From the NCBI GenBank assembly GCA_022764465.1, contig JALERL010000005.1:19498-83497 (forward strand): a stretch of 64,000 bases of DNA, written 5' to 3'. This DNA comes from Lachnospiraceae bacterium (GTDB taxonomy: Bacteria; Bacillota; Clostridia; Lachnospirales; Lachnospiraceae). A model generated the notes under the pieces. It worked only from the letters and a program-made list of their open reading frames with translations, did no database searches and was not told the origin of the DNA. Below are positions 40,586-49,012 of the stretch, piece after piece. A program made the translations under genes and the position numbers. The stretch's first letter is position 1, and the number at the start of each line of letters is the position of its first letter.

Positions 40586-41251
40586 TCAATAAGACTTTGA
40601 CAGAAAATCCTGAATCAGCGGAAAGAGTTTGTCACTGTGTTCCACGTAGCTGCCGTGCGTTTCGTTTTCTAATATCTGTAATGTTGCATTCGGAATATTT
40701 TTCGCAATGGCTTTGGTAACCTTTGGCTTTACGATGTCCTTTGAACCGGCAAGTACGAGGGTCGGAACGCTGATAAAGGCGAGCTGGTCAAGCGGAATGT
40801 CCGGTTCTGTCAGCATAAGCTTTGCGAGTGGATCCTGCGTCTTGCGGACCCTGCGTCTGATCTTGCGGTAGAGCCGGTGCTTGATGTCCTTTGGATGCAG
40901 ATTTGCTCCGCTTATAATCAAGGCAGAAAGCTTGTCCGGATACTTCGATGCAAGGAGCAGTCCGATAATCGCACCATCGCTGAAGCCATAGAAAGCAGGT
41001 TTTTTGATTCGAAGACCATCGATGAATTCCGCCATGTCTTCCGCCATATCCTCATAATGGAATTCTTTTGGACTGGCAGACTGTCCGTGTCCTCTGCTGT
41101 CTACGGCATATACCGTATATTCCTTTGACAGCTTCGCGATCAGCACATCGAAGATCTCGTGTGATTCACCATTGCCGTGTACTAAGATGATCGGGGAACC
41201 CTCGCCCTTTTTCTCATAATATAATATCTGACCATTTAATTGAATAAACAT
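40586..41251 (-). CDS. Alpha/beta fold hydrolase
   Basis: PIILVHGNGESHEIFD, VDSRGHGQS, FYGFSDGAIIGLLLA, VPTLVLAGSKDIV. Confidence 0.92.
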   Translation of the reverse strand: MFIQLNGQILYYEKKGEGSPIILVHGNGESHEIFDVLIAKLSKEYTVYAVDSRGHGQSASPKEFHYEDMAEDMAEFIDGLRIKKPAFYGFSDGAIIGLLLASKYPDKLSALIISGANLHPKDIKHRLYRKIRRRVRKTQDPLAKLMLTEPDIPLDQLAFISVPTLVLAGSKDIVKPKVTKAIAKNIPNATLQILENETHGSYVEHSDKLFPLIQDFLSKSY

Positions 41252-41752
41252 TGTAATCTCCATTCTTTGTTGGTGTACATATATGTAAAAATATTGCGTT
41301 ATATATGCATCAATCAGCACAAAAATTTGAATCTGCTCCGAATTCCGAATCTAACATTTTCTAAATGTTCTGCCAACATATACACAATGCCCGCAACCGC
41401 AAAAGACGTGGCGTCCATGCCCCGTTTTTTGCTTGCATCAACATCCGTGTTGCTGCATTGCTGATTTATTTACAGAACATCAAGAAAATCTAAGATTCTC
41501 CATAAGTCGCAAATTCAGAATGTTTGTGCTGTTTGACGATTATAGTAATTGTATATGATTTTTACATATCGGGTCTTACAGACCAAGAATGAGTGTATCA
41601 TCTTTACAGAAAAAGGACAACGGGTTTTGATAAAGAAGTGCTATAATGTGTGTTAGACAGAATATGCCTGATAGGTAATGGACAAGGCATAGATAAGGCA
41701 TAGGTAGTGTTAAAAGCTAGGGCTCAATAGCGTGATAAAAAGGAGAATTCAA

Positions 41753-42262
41753 ATGGAGTATATACAGGTTCAACATACATTTGCACCGGTTTATGATGCG
41801 CATTCGAGGATTCTGATCCTTGGTTCATTCCCATCGGTGAAGTCAAGAGAGCAGCAGTTTTATTATGGACATCCGCAGAACCGATTCTGGAAGATGTTAG
41901 CGGGGATCTTTGGGGAGGAACTTCCGGTTACGATCGCACAGAAGCAGGAACTTCTGCTCAGACATCAGCTTGCCGTGTGGGATGTCATTGATTCCTGTGA
42001 GATTAAGGGGTCTTCGGACAGCTCGATCCGTAATGTTATTCCAAATGACATGAACCGGATTCTCGGGCAGGCAGATATCCGTAAGATATTATTAAATGGG
42101 GGCAAGGCATATGAACTGTTTTGCAGGTATTGCGACAGGGAGCATATGCCGGAGGCAGTGAAGATGCCATCAACCAGTCCGGCAAATGCGGCCTGGAGTC
42201 TGGATCGTCTGGTGGAAAGCTGGAGGAAGGAACTGGAAGAATTGATTTTACGTAGATTTTGA
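41753..42262 (+). CDS. DNA-deoxyinosine (hypoxanthine-DNA) glycosylase, UDG superfamily
   Basis: ILILGSFPSVKSREQQFYYGHPQNRFWKMLAGIFG...VWDVIDSCEIKGSSDSSIRNVIPND...MPSTSPANA. Confidence 0.85.
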   Translation: MEYIQVQHTFAPVYDAHSRILILGSFPSVKSREQQFYYGHPQNRFWKMLAGIFGEELPVTIAQKQELLLRHQLAVWDVIDSCEIKGSSDSSIRNVIPNDMNRILGQADIRKILLNGGKAYELFCRYCDREHMPEAVKMPSTSPANAAWSLDRLVESWRKELEELILRRF

Positions 42263-42403
42263 AGAATGTTTATTTGTTCAGCTTGTTGAACATTTTTTGT
42301 TAAGATGTGGACAATGAAAAAAAGATTGTTTGCAGAATGACTGCATGTTATAATAAATCAATATCAACTTATATAATTATTCATTATTTGGAAAGGGGCA
42401 TTC

Positions 42404-42577
42404 ATGGAAGCTGTAAAGAGTGTGAAGGATTTTAAAAGAATTCTGTCAATGAATCGGGAAAGCTTATATAACAAATCTATAAACGCTGAAGATATTTCAG
42501 TAAAGGATGAATGGATGCACGAAGACCAATGGGATGAGATTTATAAGCAGGAGGAGACCGGGAATGGGAAGTTATAA
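42404..42577 (+). CDS. 57-aa acidic small protein, candidate antitoxin partner of the PemK-like ORF
   Basis: MEAVKSVKDFKRILSMNRESLYNKSINAEDISVKDEWMHEDQWDEIYKQEETGNGKL*; RBS GAAAGGGG; overlaps the next gene start by 14 bp. Absent from the supplied ORF track (below length cut-off). Confidence 0.6.
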   Translation: MEAVKSVKDFKRILSMNRESLYNKSINAEDISVKDEWMHEDQWDEIYKQEETGNGKL

Positions 42578-43085
42578 TGTTGGTGAAGTCTGGTGGACAC
42601 AATTCCCATTTGAGGAGATAGATGAGGTTAAGCGTAGACCGGCTATTGTTATTGATGAAGATACGATAGCAATCCTTGCGATGATGGTTTCTAGCAAAGA
42701 AAAAGCCAATCCATATAGTATTGAGGTTACAGATTGGAAGGACGCAGGATTGCCTGTAAGATCATGGGCAAGAATTGATAGAATTATTCGCATGGATGAG
42801 TGGCGAATGGAAAAGAAGATTGGAAATTTGTCGGAGCGTGACCTTAAAAAATTTATGGAAATAATTACGGAATATATTACAGGAACATTTCATGAATTCT
42901 CATTAGCAGCTATTACAAATCCGGAAGGAAGATATTTACAGGTCTATGATGAACGATGGAACTGTTGGTTATTTCCATATTTCAGAAGCGTAGATCCTAA
43001 CAAGGACAATGTAGATAAAAGGCATAAGCAGGCTATTAAAGATGGATGTAACAACATGCTATGTAACGCATGCTATACATTGTAA
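42564..43085 (+). CDS. PemK/MazF-like N-terminal domain with extra C-terminal domain (appears frameshifted)
   Basis: GEVWWTQFPFEEIDEVKRRPAIVI start typical of PemK-like proteins; C-terminal NPEGRYLQVYDERWNCWLFPYFRS apparently continues in another frame. Confidence 0.6.
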   Translation: MGSYNVGEVWWTQFPFEEIDEVKRRPAIVIDEDTIAILAMMVSSKEKANPYSIEVTDWKDAGLPVRSWARIDRIIRMDEWRMEKKIGNLSERDLKKFMEIITEYITGTFHEFSLAAITNPEGRYLQVYDERWNCWLFPYFRSVDPNKDNVDKRHKQAIKDGCNNMLCNACYTL

Positions 43086-43296
43086 ATATTCAGTAAGTGA
43101 TGGAGTATATAAACAATATAAGCACATATTGTATCGGTTGATATTAAAGGATATACCGGATTATCTGGAAGGAAAATCTTTTGAATTAGAAGGAAAGCGT
43201 TATTCCTGGATGTCGATAGACGAATTGGAGAATGATCTGAATACAATGGAAAAAAATGAGGATGTTATTGCATTTGTAAAGGCAAAGTGCAAATAG
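43042..43296 (+). CDS. Probable continuation of the preceding protein in a shifted frame
   Basis: HAIHCKYSVSDGVYKQYKHILYRLILKDIPDYLEGKSFELEGKRYSWMSIDELENDLN; the frame is open only back to 43015 and overlaps the upstream ORF. Confidence 0.5.
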   Translation: MDVTTCYVTHAIHCKYSVSDGVYKQYKHILYRLILKDIPDYLEGKSFELEGKRYSWMSIDELENDLNTMEKNEDVIAFVKAKCK

Positions 43297-43310
43297 TAAT
43301 GTAAGGTAGA

Positions 43311-43341
43311 GATCTTAGGGCAATCTAAGGTCTTTATTTTT
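43311..43341 (+). terminator. Intrinsic terminator after the PemK-like locus
   Basis: GATCTTAG GGCAAT CTAAGGTC TTTATTTTT. Confidence 0.8.
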
Positions 43342-43461
43342 GCCTGTTACTTTCCCATTGACCGGAAAGCGGATTTCAACTAGAATGAAGATAGGATTTT
43401 AGGCGCAAATTGAGAAAATGAAGTCCGGCATCGGAATGCCGGTTCGTGGAAGGACTAAAAA

Positions 43462-46254
43462 ATGGAGAAGAGACCGGGAAGACAGATAATTGCGGCGATA
43501 GGTATGCTGTTGCTTGCCATGGGATGTTTTGCTGTGCTGCATACGAAGACCGTGTCCGCAGAAGAAGCCGATACAGAAACAGAGAAGCGTGTGGTAAGAG
43601 TCGGGTATTATATCACACCGGGATTTCAGGACTATGATGAAGAGACAGGAGAATATGGCGGATACAGTTACGAATATCTGCTGGCATTGAAGCAGTACAC
43701 GAACTGGGAATATGAGTTCGTACAGGTGGACTTTTCCGATGCAGTTGATATGTTAGAGCGGGGCGAACTCGATCTGATGAACAATGTATCCATTACGGAA
43801 GAACGGAAAAACACCCTGAACTTTTCCGAGTATGCATCAGGAACCAATTATGCCTGTCTGGTGACACGTTCGGATAATACGAATTATGCATTGAACGAAT
43901 ATGAAGATTTTGACCATATCCGGGTCGGGCTGCTCAGACGCAGCATTTTTAATGAGAAGTTTTTTGATCTGTGTAAGCAGAAGCATTTTGAGGCAGATGT
44001 GACATATTTTGATTCAGAAGATGAAATCAGTCAGGCACTGACAGACGGGACGATCGATGCGAGAGTGGTAAGCAGCTCTTATAATATGGATAAGAAGCGT
44101 GTGATCGCCAAGTTTTCTCCGATGGATTATTATTTTGCAGTTCCGAAGAATAAAACAGATATTTACGAGGAGTTAAACCATGCATTAGAAGATATTAAGG
44201 AGCAACAGCCGGAATTAGAACAGACCTTAGAGCAGAAGTATTACAGTACGATCAAGGAAGAGAATGTCGTATTGTCTAAGAAGGAAAAGGAATATTTAAA
44301 AGAGCATCCGGTGGTTAAGGTGGCATGTACGAGAAGCTGGTATCCGATCTCCTATTATGATAAAAATAATAATTACAGCGGACCGCTGGCGGATCTTTAT
44401 AAAGAAATTGCCCAGAAAACAGGACTTCGCTTTGATTTTGTACCATATGATAATTATACGGATGCGCTTGATGCATTTGAAAAGGGCGAGACAGAGATGC
44501 TCTGTGAAATGCCGCAGGATTATATTTTTGCAGACTGGTATCAGGCAAGCATTACAGATGAGGTGGCACCGGTCAGTGTTTACCGTGTGACGAAGGGAAA
44601 TCGAGCTGCGGAAGATATTCATACTGCAGCGATTCTGCGTAATACGTATATTGGTTCTATGGCAAAAAAACGTCTGGATGCGGATCAGGTAAAGATTACA
44701 GAATATGATACGACGGATGAATGTGTGGATGCTGTTTTCTCCGGAGAAGCAGACTGTACCTATATCAATGCCTATCAGTCGTATTATTATCAGTCGAAGG
44801 GCAGGTATCTGTCCCTGCGCTATATTCTGATACCGGAGATGCAGTATAACCTCAGTCTGAGTATTACGAGGAATGAAGATGGACAGATTTTAAAGTCGAT
44901 CGTGGTCAAGGGACTTTCTGCGATTACGGATAAGGAGATTAAGAAGCTGTTTCAGAATACCGCATCGGATGAAGCGGGCAAGCAGGATCTGGAAGTATTG
45001 TTTTATCAGAATCCGATACTTGTCGTGATCGGAAGCGCATTGGCATCTACCATTGCTGTGATCGTTCTTTGTTTTGTGATCTATTCGAGAAAGATGCAGG
45101 CAAAAAATGCAGAACTGATCGTGGCAAAGCAGAAGGAAAGCTCGTTCCTATCGCGTATGAGCCATGACATCCGGACACCGTTAAACGGAATTATCGGTAT
45201 GACCAAGCTTGCGCTTTCAGAAGACCAGAGCGGTGAGGAGTACCGGGATTATTTACAGAAGATCGATTCCTCCGGTCAGTATTTATCCGAACTCGTAAAT
45301 AATATCTTAGATTTTAAGAAGATCGAAGAGGATAAGTTAGACTTAAAACAGGAAAAATATTTTGTGGAAGAGTTAAACCGTCATATCTGTGATATCATTA
45401 CACCATTGTGTGAAGAAAAACAGATTATCTTTGACCGGAAAAATATTATTGCAAAAAAGGGTGCGATCATAACCGATAAGATAAGGCTCAATCAGATACT
45501 GATGAATCTGCTGTCGAACGCGGTGAAGTATACGCCGGAGGGCGGAACAGTCCGTATTTACAGTGAGAATACCAGCTTTGCAGAGAACCATGTGACAACA
45601 GATATCGTGGTGGCGGATAATGAAATCGGAATGAGTGAAGAATTCCAGAAGCATATGTTTGATTCTTTTGCACAGGAGAATCCGACCATAGCCTCCGGTG
45701 GCTCCGGGCTGGGACTTTCTATCGTGAAGCTTTTAGTAGAACGTATGGGCGGCGAGATCCATGTAAGGAGCAGACAGGGAGAAGGGACAAGTGTAGTACT
45801 TCATTTTACCTTTGCTTATGAGCAAGGGGAAAGGATCAGTGCCAAGCCGGAAGAGTATGAGAAGGATTTCTTATCAGGAAAACGGATTCTGGTCTGCGAA
45901 GACAATGAGATGAATGCGGAGATTACAAAAAGAGTATTAGAAAGTAAGCAGGGTGAGGTGATTCTTACTGAGAATGGACAGCTTGGTGTAGAAGCATTTG
46001 CGGCTTCGGATATCGGATATTATGATGTGATCTTAATGGATATCCGTATGCCTGTGATGAATGGGATTGAAGCAACCAAGGAGATCCGCCGGATGAAACG
46101 TGCAGATGCGAAAACAGTGCCGATCATTGCAATGACAGCAGATGCCTATGATGTTGATATGAAGCGGTCAAAGGAGGCAGGAATGAATATTCATTTATCC
46201 AAGCCGATCGATGTTGCAGAACTGTATCATGTCTTATACCGGCTGCTTTGCTGA
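43462..46254 (+). CDS. Hybrid histidine kinase with two extracellular solute-binding (SBP_bac_3-like) domains and a C-terminal receiver
   Basis: Signal/TM, two SBP-like modules (RVGYYITPGFQDYDEETGEYGGYSYEYLLALK; VKVACTRSWYPISYYDKNNNYSGPLADLYKEIA), H-box FLSRMSHDIRTPLNGIIGM, REC ILMDIRMPVMNG. Confidence 0.92.
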   Translation: MEKRPGRQIIAAIGMLLLAMGCFAVLHTKTVSAEEADTETEKRVVRVGYYITPGFQDYDEETGEYGGYSYEYLLALKQYTNWEYEFVQVDFSDAVDMLERGELDLMNNVSITEERKNTLNFSEYASGTNYACLVTRSDNTNYALNEYEDFDHIRVGLLRRSIFNEKFFDLCKQKHFEADVTYFDSEDEISQALTDGTIDARVVSSSYNMDKKRVIAKFSPMDYYFAVPKNKTDIYEELNHALEDIKEQQPELEQTLEQKYYSTIKEENVVLSKKEKEYLKEHPVVKVACTRSWYPISYYDKNNNYSGPLADLYKEIAQKTGLRFDFVPYDNYTDALDAFEKGETEMLCEMPQDYIFADWYQASITDEVAPVSVYRVTKGNRAAEDIHTAAILRNTYIGSMAKKRLDADQVKITEYDTTDECVDAVFSGEADCTYINAYQSYYYQSKGRYLSLRYILIPEMQYNLSLSITRNEDGQILKSIVVKGLSAITDKEIKKLFQNTASDEAGKQDLEVLFYQNPILVVIGSALASTIAVIVLCFVIYSRKMQAKNAELIVAKQKESSFLSRMSHDIRTPLNGIIGMTKLALSEDQSGEEYRDYLQKIDSSGQYLSELVNNILDFKKIEEDKLDLKQEKYFVEELNRHICDIITPLCEEKQIIFDRKNIIAKKGAIITDKIRLNQILMNLLSNAVKYTPEGGTVRIYSENTSFAENHVTTDIVVADNEIGMSEEFQKHMFDSFAQENPTIASGGSGLGLSIVKLLVERMGGEIHVRSRQGEGTSVVLHFTFAYEQGERISAKPEEYEKDFLSGKRILVCEDNEMNAEITKRVLESKQGEVILTENGQLGVEAFAASDIGYYDVILMDIRMPVMNGIEATKEIRRMKRADAKTVPIIAMTADAYDVDMKRSKEAGMNIHLSKPIDVAELYHVLYRLLC

Positions 46255-46279
46255 GGTGGAAAAGATAGGGGGATCACAG

Positions 46280-48955
46280 ATGGAGATTGATTTCGAAGAA
46301 ATATTAGACTGCATATCGGGTGGAGTTGCGATCTATGAGATCGGTACTACATTAAAGACTCTGATGTTTACCGATGGTATACCAAGAATGCAGGGATTTA
46401 CGCGCGCAGAGTATGAAAAAGAGATTGCCGAAGATGCGATGAATATAGTATTTGAAGCGGATCGTCCATTTCTACAGGATGCAATCGTGCATGCAGTGGC
46501 AAAGCGTACTCCGATCAATATCTCCTATCGTGTTTATTGCAAGAACCGTGATGTGATCTGGGTGAATCTTGCTGGCTATCCGGCAAAAGAGCAGTCCCGG
46601 GATGCCGTGATCTATCGTGCAGTATTTACGAATGTGACTGCACAGTTTAATCTGTATCAGGATATCTGCGATAATTCAGCCACCGGTGCACTCGTATTTG
46701 CAAAGGATACGCTGCAGACGTATTACGTTAATGCAGCAGTAGAAAGGCTGACCGGTATTGCACGCAGTGAAGGAGTGGAGCGACGTCCGTTTTATCATTT
46801 TATTCCGGAACTGACCGATATAGAACGGCAGCAGCTTTTGGCAAAAAAGTCTGAATTTATCCACAAGATTACAGCGAATGGACATGTACTGCATATTTAT
46901 TCGAGGACGATCCACTGGCAGCAGCGTGAATCGGTGATCGTCTATCTGGCAGATGTAACGTCAGAGTACCGCAAGCAGGAAAAGTTACAGAAAAGCTATG
47001 AGGAACAGGTCAGCTTCAGCCGGATCTTATCGAGTATTTCGGTTGCTTCGGCGATGATCAATCTGACGAAAAATTCCATTACCCTGCAGGAAGCGGAAAG
47101 AGAAGAAATTCTGTCAGCGTTTACGAAGCAAAAGCCACAGCAGGCATTTGAGACGATGTACCGGCATATTCCGGATCCGCAGATACGAAGTCAGTATGCA
47201 GTGATTTTTAATACCGGACAGATGTTACTTGATTTTGATAAAGGCATCACGAAAAAGAGTATCCGTCATCCGTATGACAGCATGGATTACTGGTTAGAGG
47301 CAAGCTATGATGCGGTACTGAATCCGAAAACGGGTGAGATCGAGGTCTATTATTTTGAAAAAGATGTTACGCAGGATGAAAGGCAGAAGAGTATTACAAA
47401 GTCGTTAGTGGCGCACGAGTACGAAAGTGTTATGCTGATCCATCCGGGAACCGGGCAGCCGACGGTATTAGTCGATGATGGGACAACCATGATCTTTGAA
47501 GAGCAGGAGCGTGCAGAAGATTGTCAAAAGGGACTGGAAAATTATTTCCTGAAATATTCTGCCGATCGTGATCCGAAGAAGGCAGCAGATGAAGCAAGCT
47601 TAAATGCAGTGAAAAAGGCATTGGAAAAGCAGGATATCTATACGATTTCTTATTCCGTCTATGACAAAAAGCACAGAATTGTAAGAAAACGTTCCAGTTT
47701 TTCCTACCTGAATCAGTATAAGACGATGATTCTTTGTACGGTGCAGGATATTACTTCAGATTTTGAAAATGAGGTTGCACAGCGGGAAAAGTTAAAAAAT
47801 GCGCTGGATGAGGCACATCGTGCCATGAAGGCAAAGACGGACTTTTTATCCAATATGAGTCATGACATGCGGACTCCGATGAATGCGATTTTAGGGTTAT
47901 CGAATCTGGCAATGGATGTGGATCAGGTGGATGAATTGAAAGATTATATGAGGAAGATCCGGGCTTCCGGCAACCAGCTTTTAAGTCTGATCAATGACAC
48001 CTTAGATGTCAGCAGGATCGAGAATGGCAAGCTGGTTATGAACCGTGAGTATATTATGAGTGAACGGCTTTTTACGGAAGCTTCTGCTTCTGCACAGGTA
48101 ATTGCAGAGGAAAAGGACGTGCATTTTGAAACGGTAAAACAGAATGTCGAAAATATTCTGCTTTATGCGGATGTAATAAAGGTGACAAAGATCCTTACAA
48201 ATCTGTTGTCCAATGCAGTGAAGTTTACTCCGAAGGGTGGCAGGGTAACATTTCTGATCCGTTGTAGGAATACGGATTGTCATCATGCAGAGTATCTGAT
48301 CCTGGTAAAAGATAACGGAATCGGAATGAGCCGGGAATTTTTAAGCCATATTTATGAACCGTTTTCACAGGAGAGGGCAGACTATTCGACGAATGCGAGC
48401 GGAACAGGGCTTGGAATGACGATCGTGCATGAGCTTGTAGTGTTCTTAGGCGGCAGGATCGAGATCCGCAGTGAACCTTCAAAGGGAACCGAGGTATCAC
48501 TTATTCTTCCATTTGAAGTCGCAGATAAATGCCCGGAAAAAGAAGCCATACAGCAGACGGATGTAAAGTCAGCATCCGGAAAGCTCTTAGTGGCAGAAGA
48601 TCATACACTAAATGCCCAGATCATCCAAAAAATCTTAGAGAACTTTGGTTATCAGGTTCATGTCGTAGAAAACGGACAGGAGTGTGTTACCGCTTTTGCA
48701 CAGGCAATGCCGGAGGAGTATGCAGCAATTTTAATGGATATCCGGATGCCGGTTATGGACGGAATCGAGGCAACGAAGGCAATCCGCTGTCTGAAACGGG
48801 AGGATGCAGGAACAATCCCGATCATTGCAATGACGGCGAATGCTTTTGAGCAGGATGTCAGGGATTGTATGGCAGCCGGCATGAATGCCCATTTATCGAA
48901 ACCGATCGTGCCGGAATTATTGTATCAGACCCTCCGGCAATTTGTGAAGGTCTGA
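46280..48955 (+). CDS. PAS-containing hybrid histidine kinase with C-terminal receiver
   Basis: PAS-like N-terminus, H-box FLSNMSHDMRTPMNAILGLSNLA, ATPase motifs VKDNGIGMS and GTGLGMTIV, REC ILMDIRMPVMDG. Confidence 0.93.
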   Translation: MEIDFEEILDCISGGVAIYEIGTTLKTLMFTDGIPRMQGFTRAEYEKEIAEDAMNIVFEADRPFLQDAIVHAVAKRTPINISYRVYCKNRDVIWVNLAGYPAKEQSRDAVIYRAVFTNVTAQFNLYQDICDNSATGALVFAKDTLQTYYVNAAVERLTGIARSEGVERRPFYHFIPELTDIERQQLLAKKSEFIHKITANGHVLHIYSRTIHWQQRESVIVYLADVTSEYRKQEKLQKSYEEQVSFSRILSSISVASAMINLTKNSITLQEAEREEILSAFTKQKPQQAFETMYRHIPDPQIRSQYAVIFNTGQMLLDFDKGITKKSIRHPYDSMDYWLEASYDAVLNPKTGEIEVYYFEKDVTQDERQKSITKSLVAHEYESVMLIHPGTGQPTVLVDDGTTMIFEEQERAEDCQKGLENYFLKYSADRDPKKAADEASLNAVKKALEKQDIYTISYSVYDKKHRIVRKRSSFSYLNQYKTMILCTVQDITSDFENEVAQREKLKNALDEAHRAMKAKTDFLSNMSHDMRTPMNAILGLSNLAMDVDQVDELKDYMRKIRASGNQLLSLINDTLDVSRIENGKLVMNREYIMSERLFTEASASAQVIAEEKDVHFETVKQNVENILLYADVIKVTKILTNLLSNAVKFTPKGGRVTFLIRCRNTDCHHAEYLILVKDNGIGMSREFLSHIYEPFSQERADYSTNASGTGLGMTIVHELVVFLGGRIEIRSEPSKGTEVSLILPFEVADKCPEKEAIQQTDVKSASGKLLVAEDHTLNAQIIQKILENFGYQVHVVENGQECVTAFAQAMPEEYAAILMDIRMPVMDGIEATKAIRCLKREDAGTIPIIAMTANAFEQDVRDCMAAGMNAHLSKPIVPELLYQTLRQFVKV

Positions 48956-49012
48956 TGATAGAACATAGAAATAGTAAGACAGACAGCAAGTGTAGTTGAG
49001 AGGAAGAGAAAC

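Noticed and set aside
41240-41464. 74-aa plus-strand ORF in the intergenic region downstream of the hydrolase start
   Set aside because: No RBS or family similarity; probably random, although the GC-rich patch at 41390-41440 may be a remnant of something.
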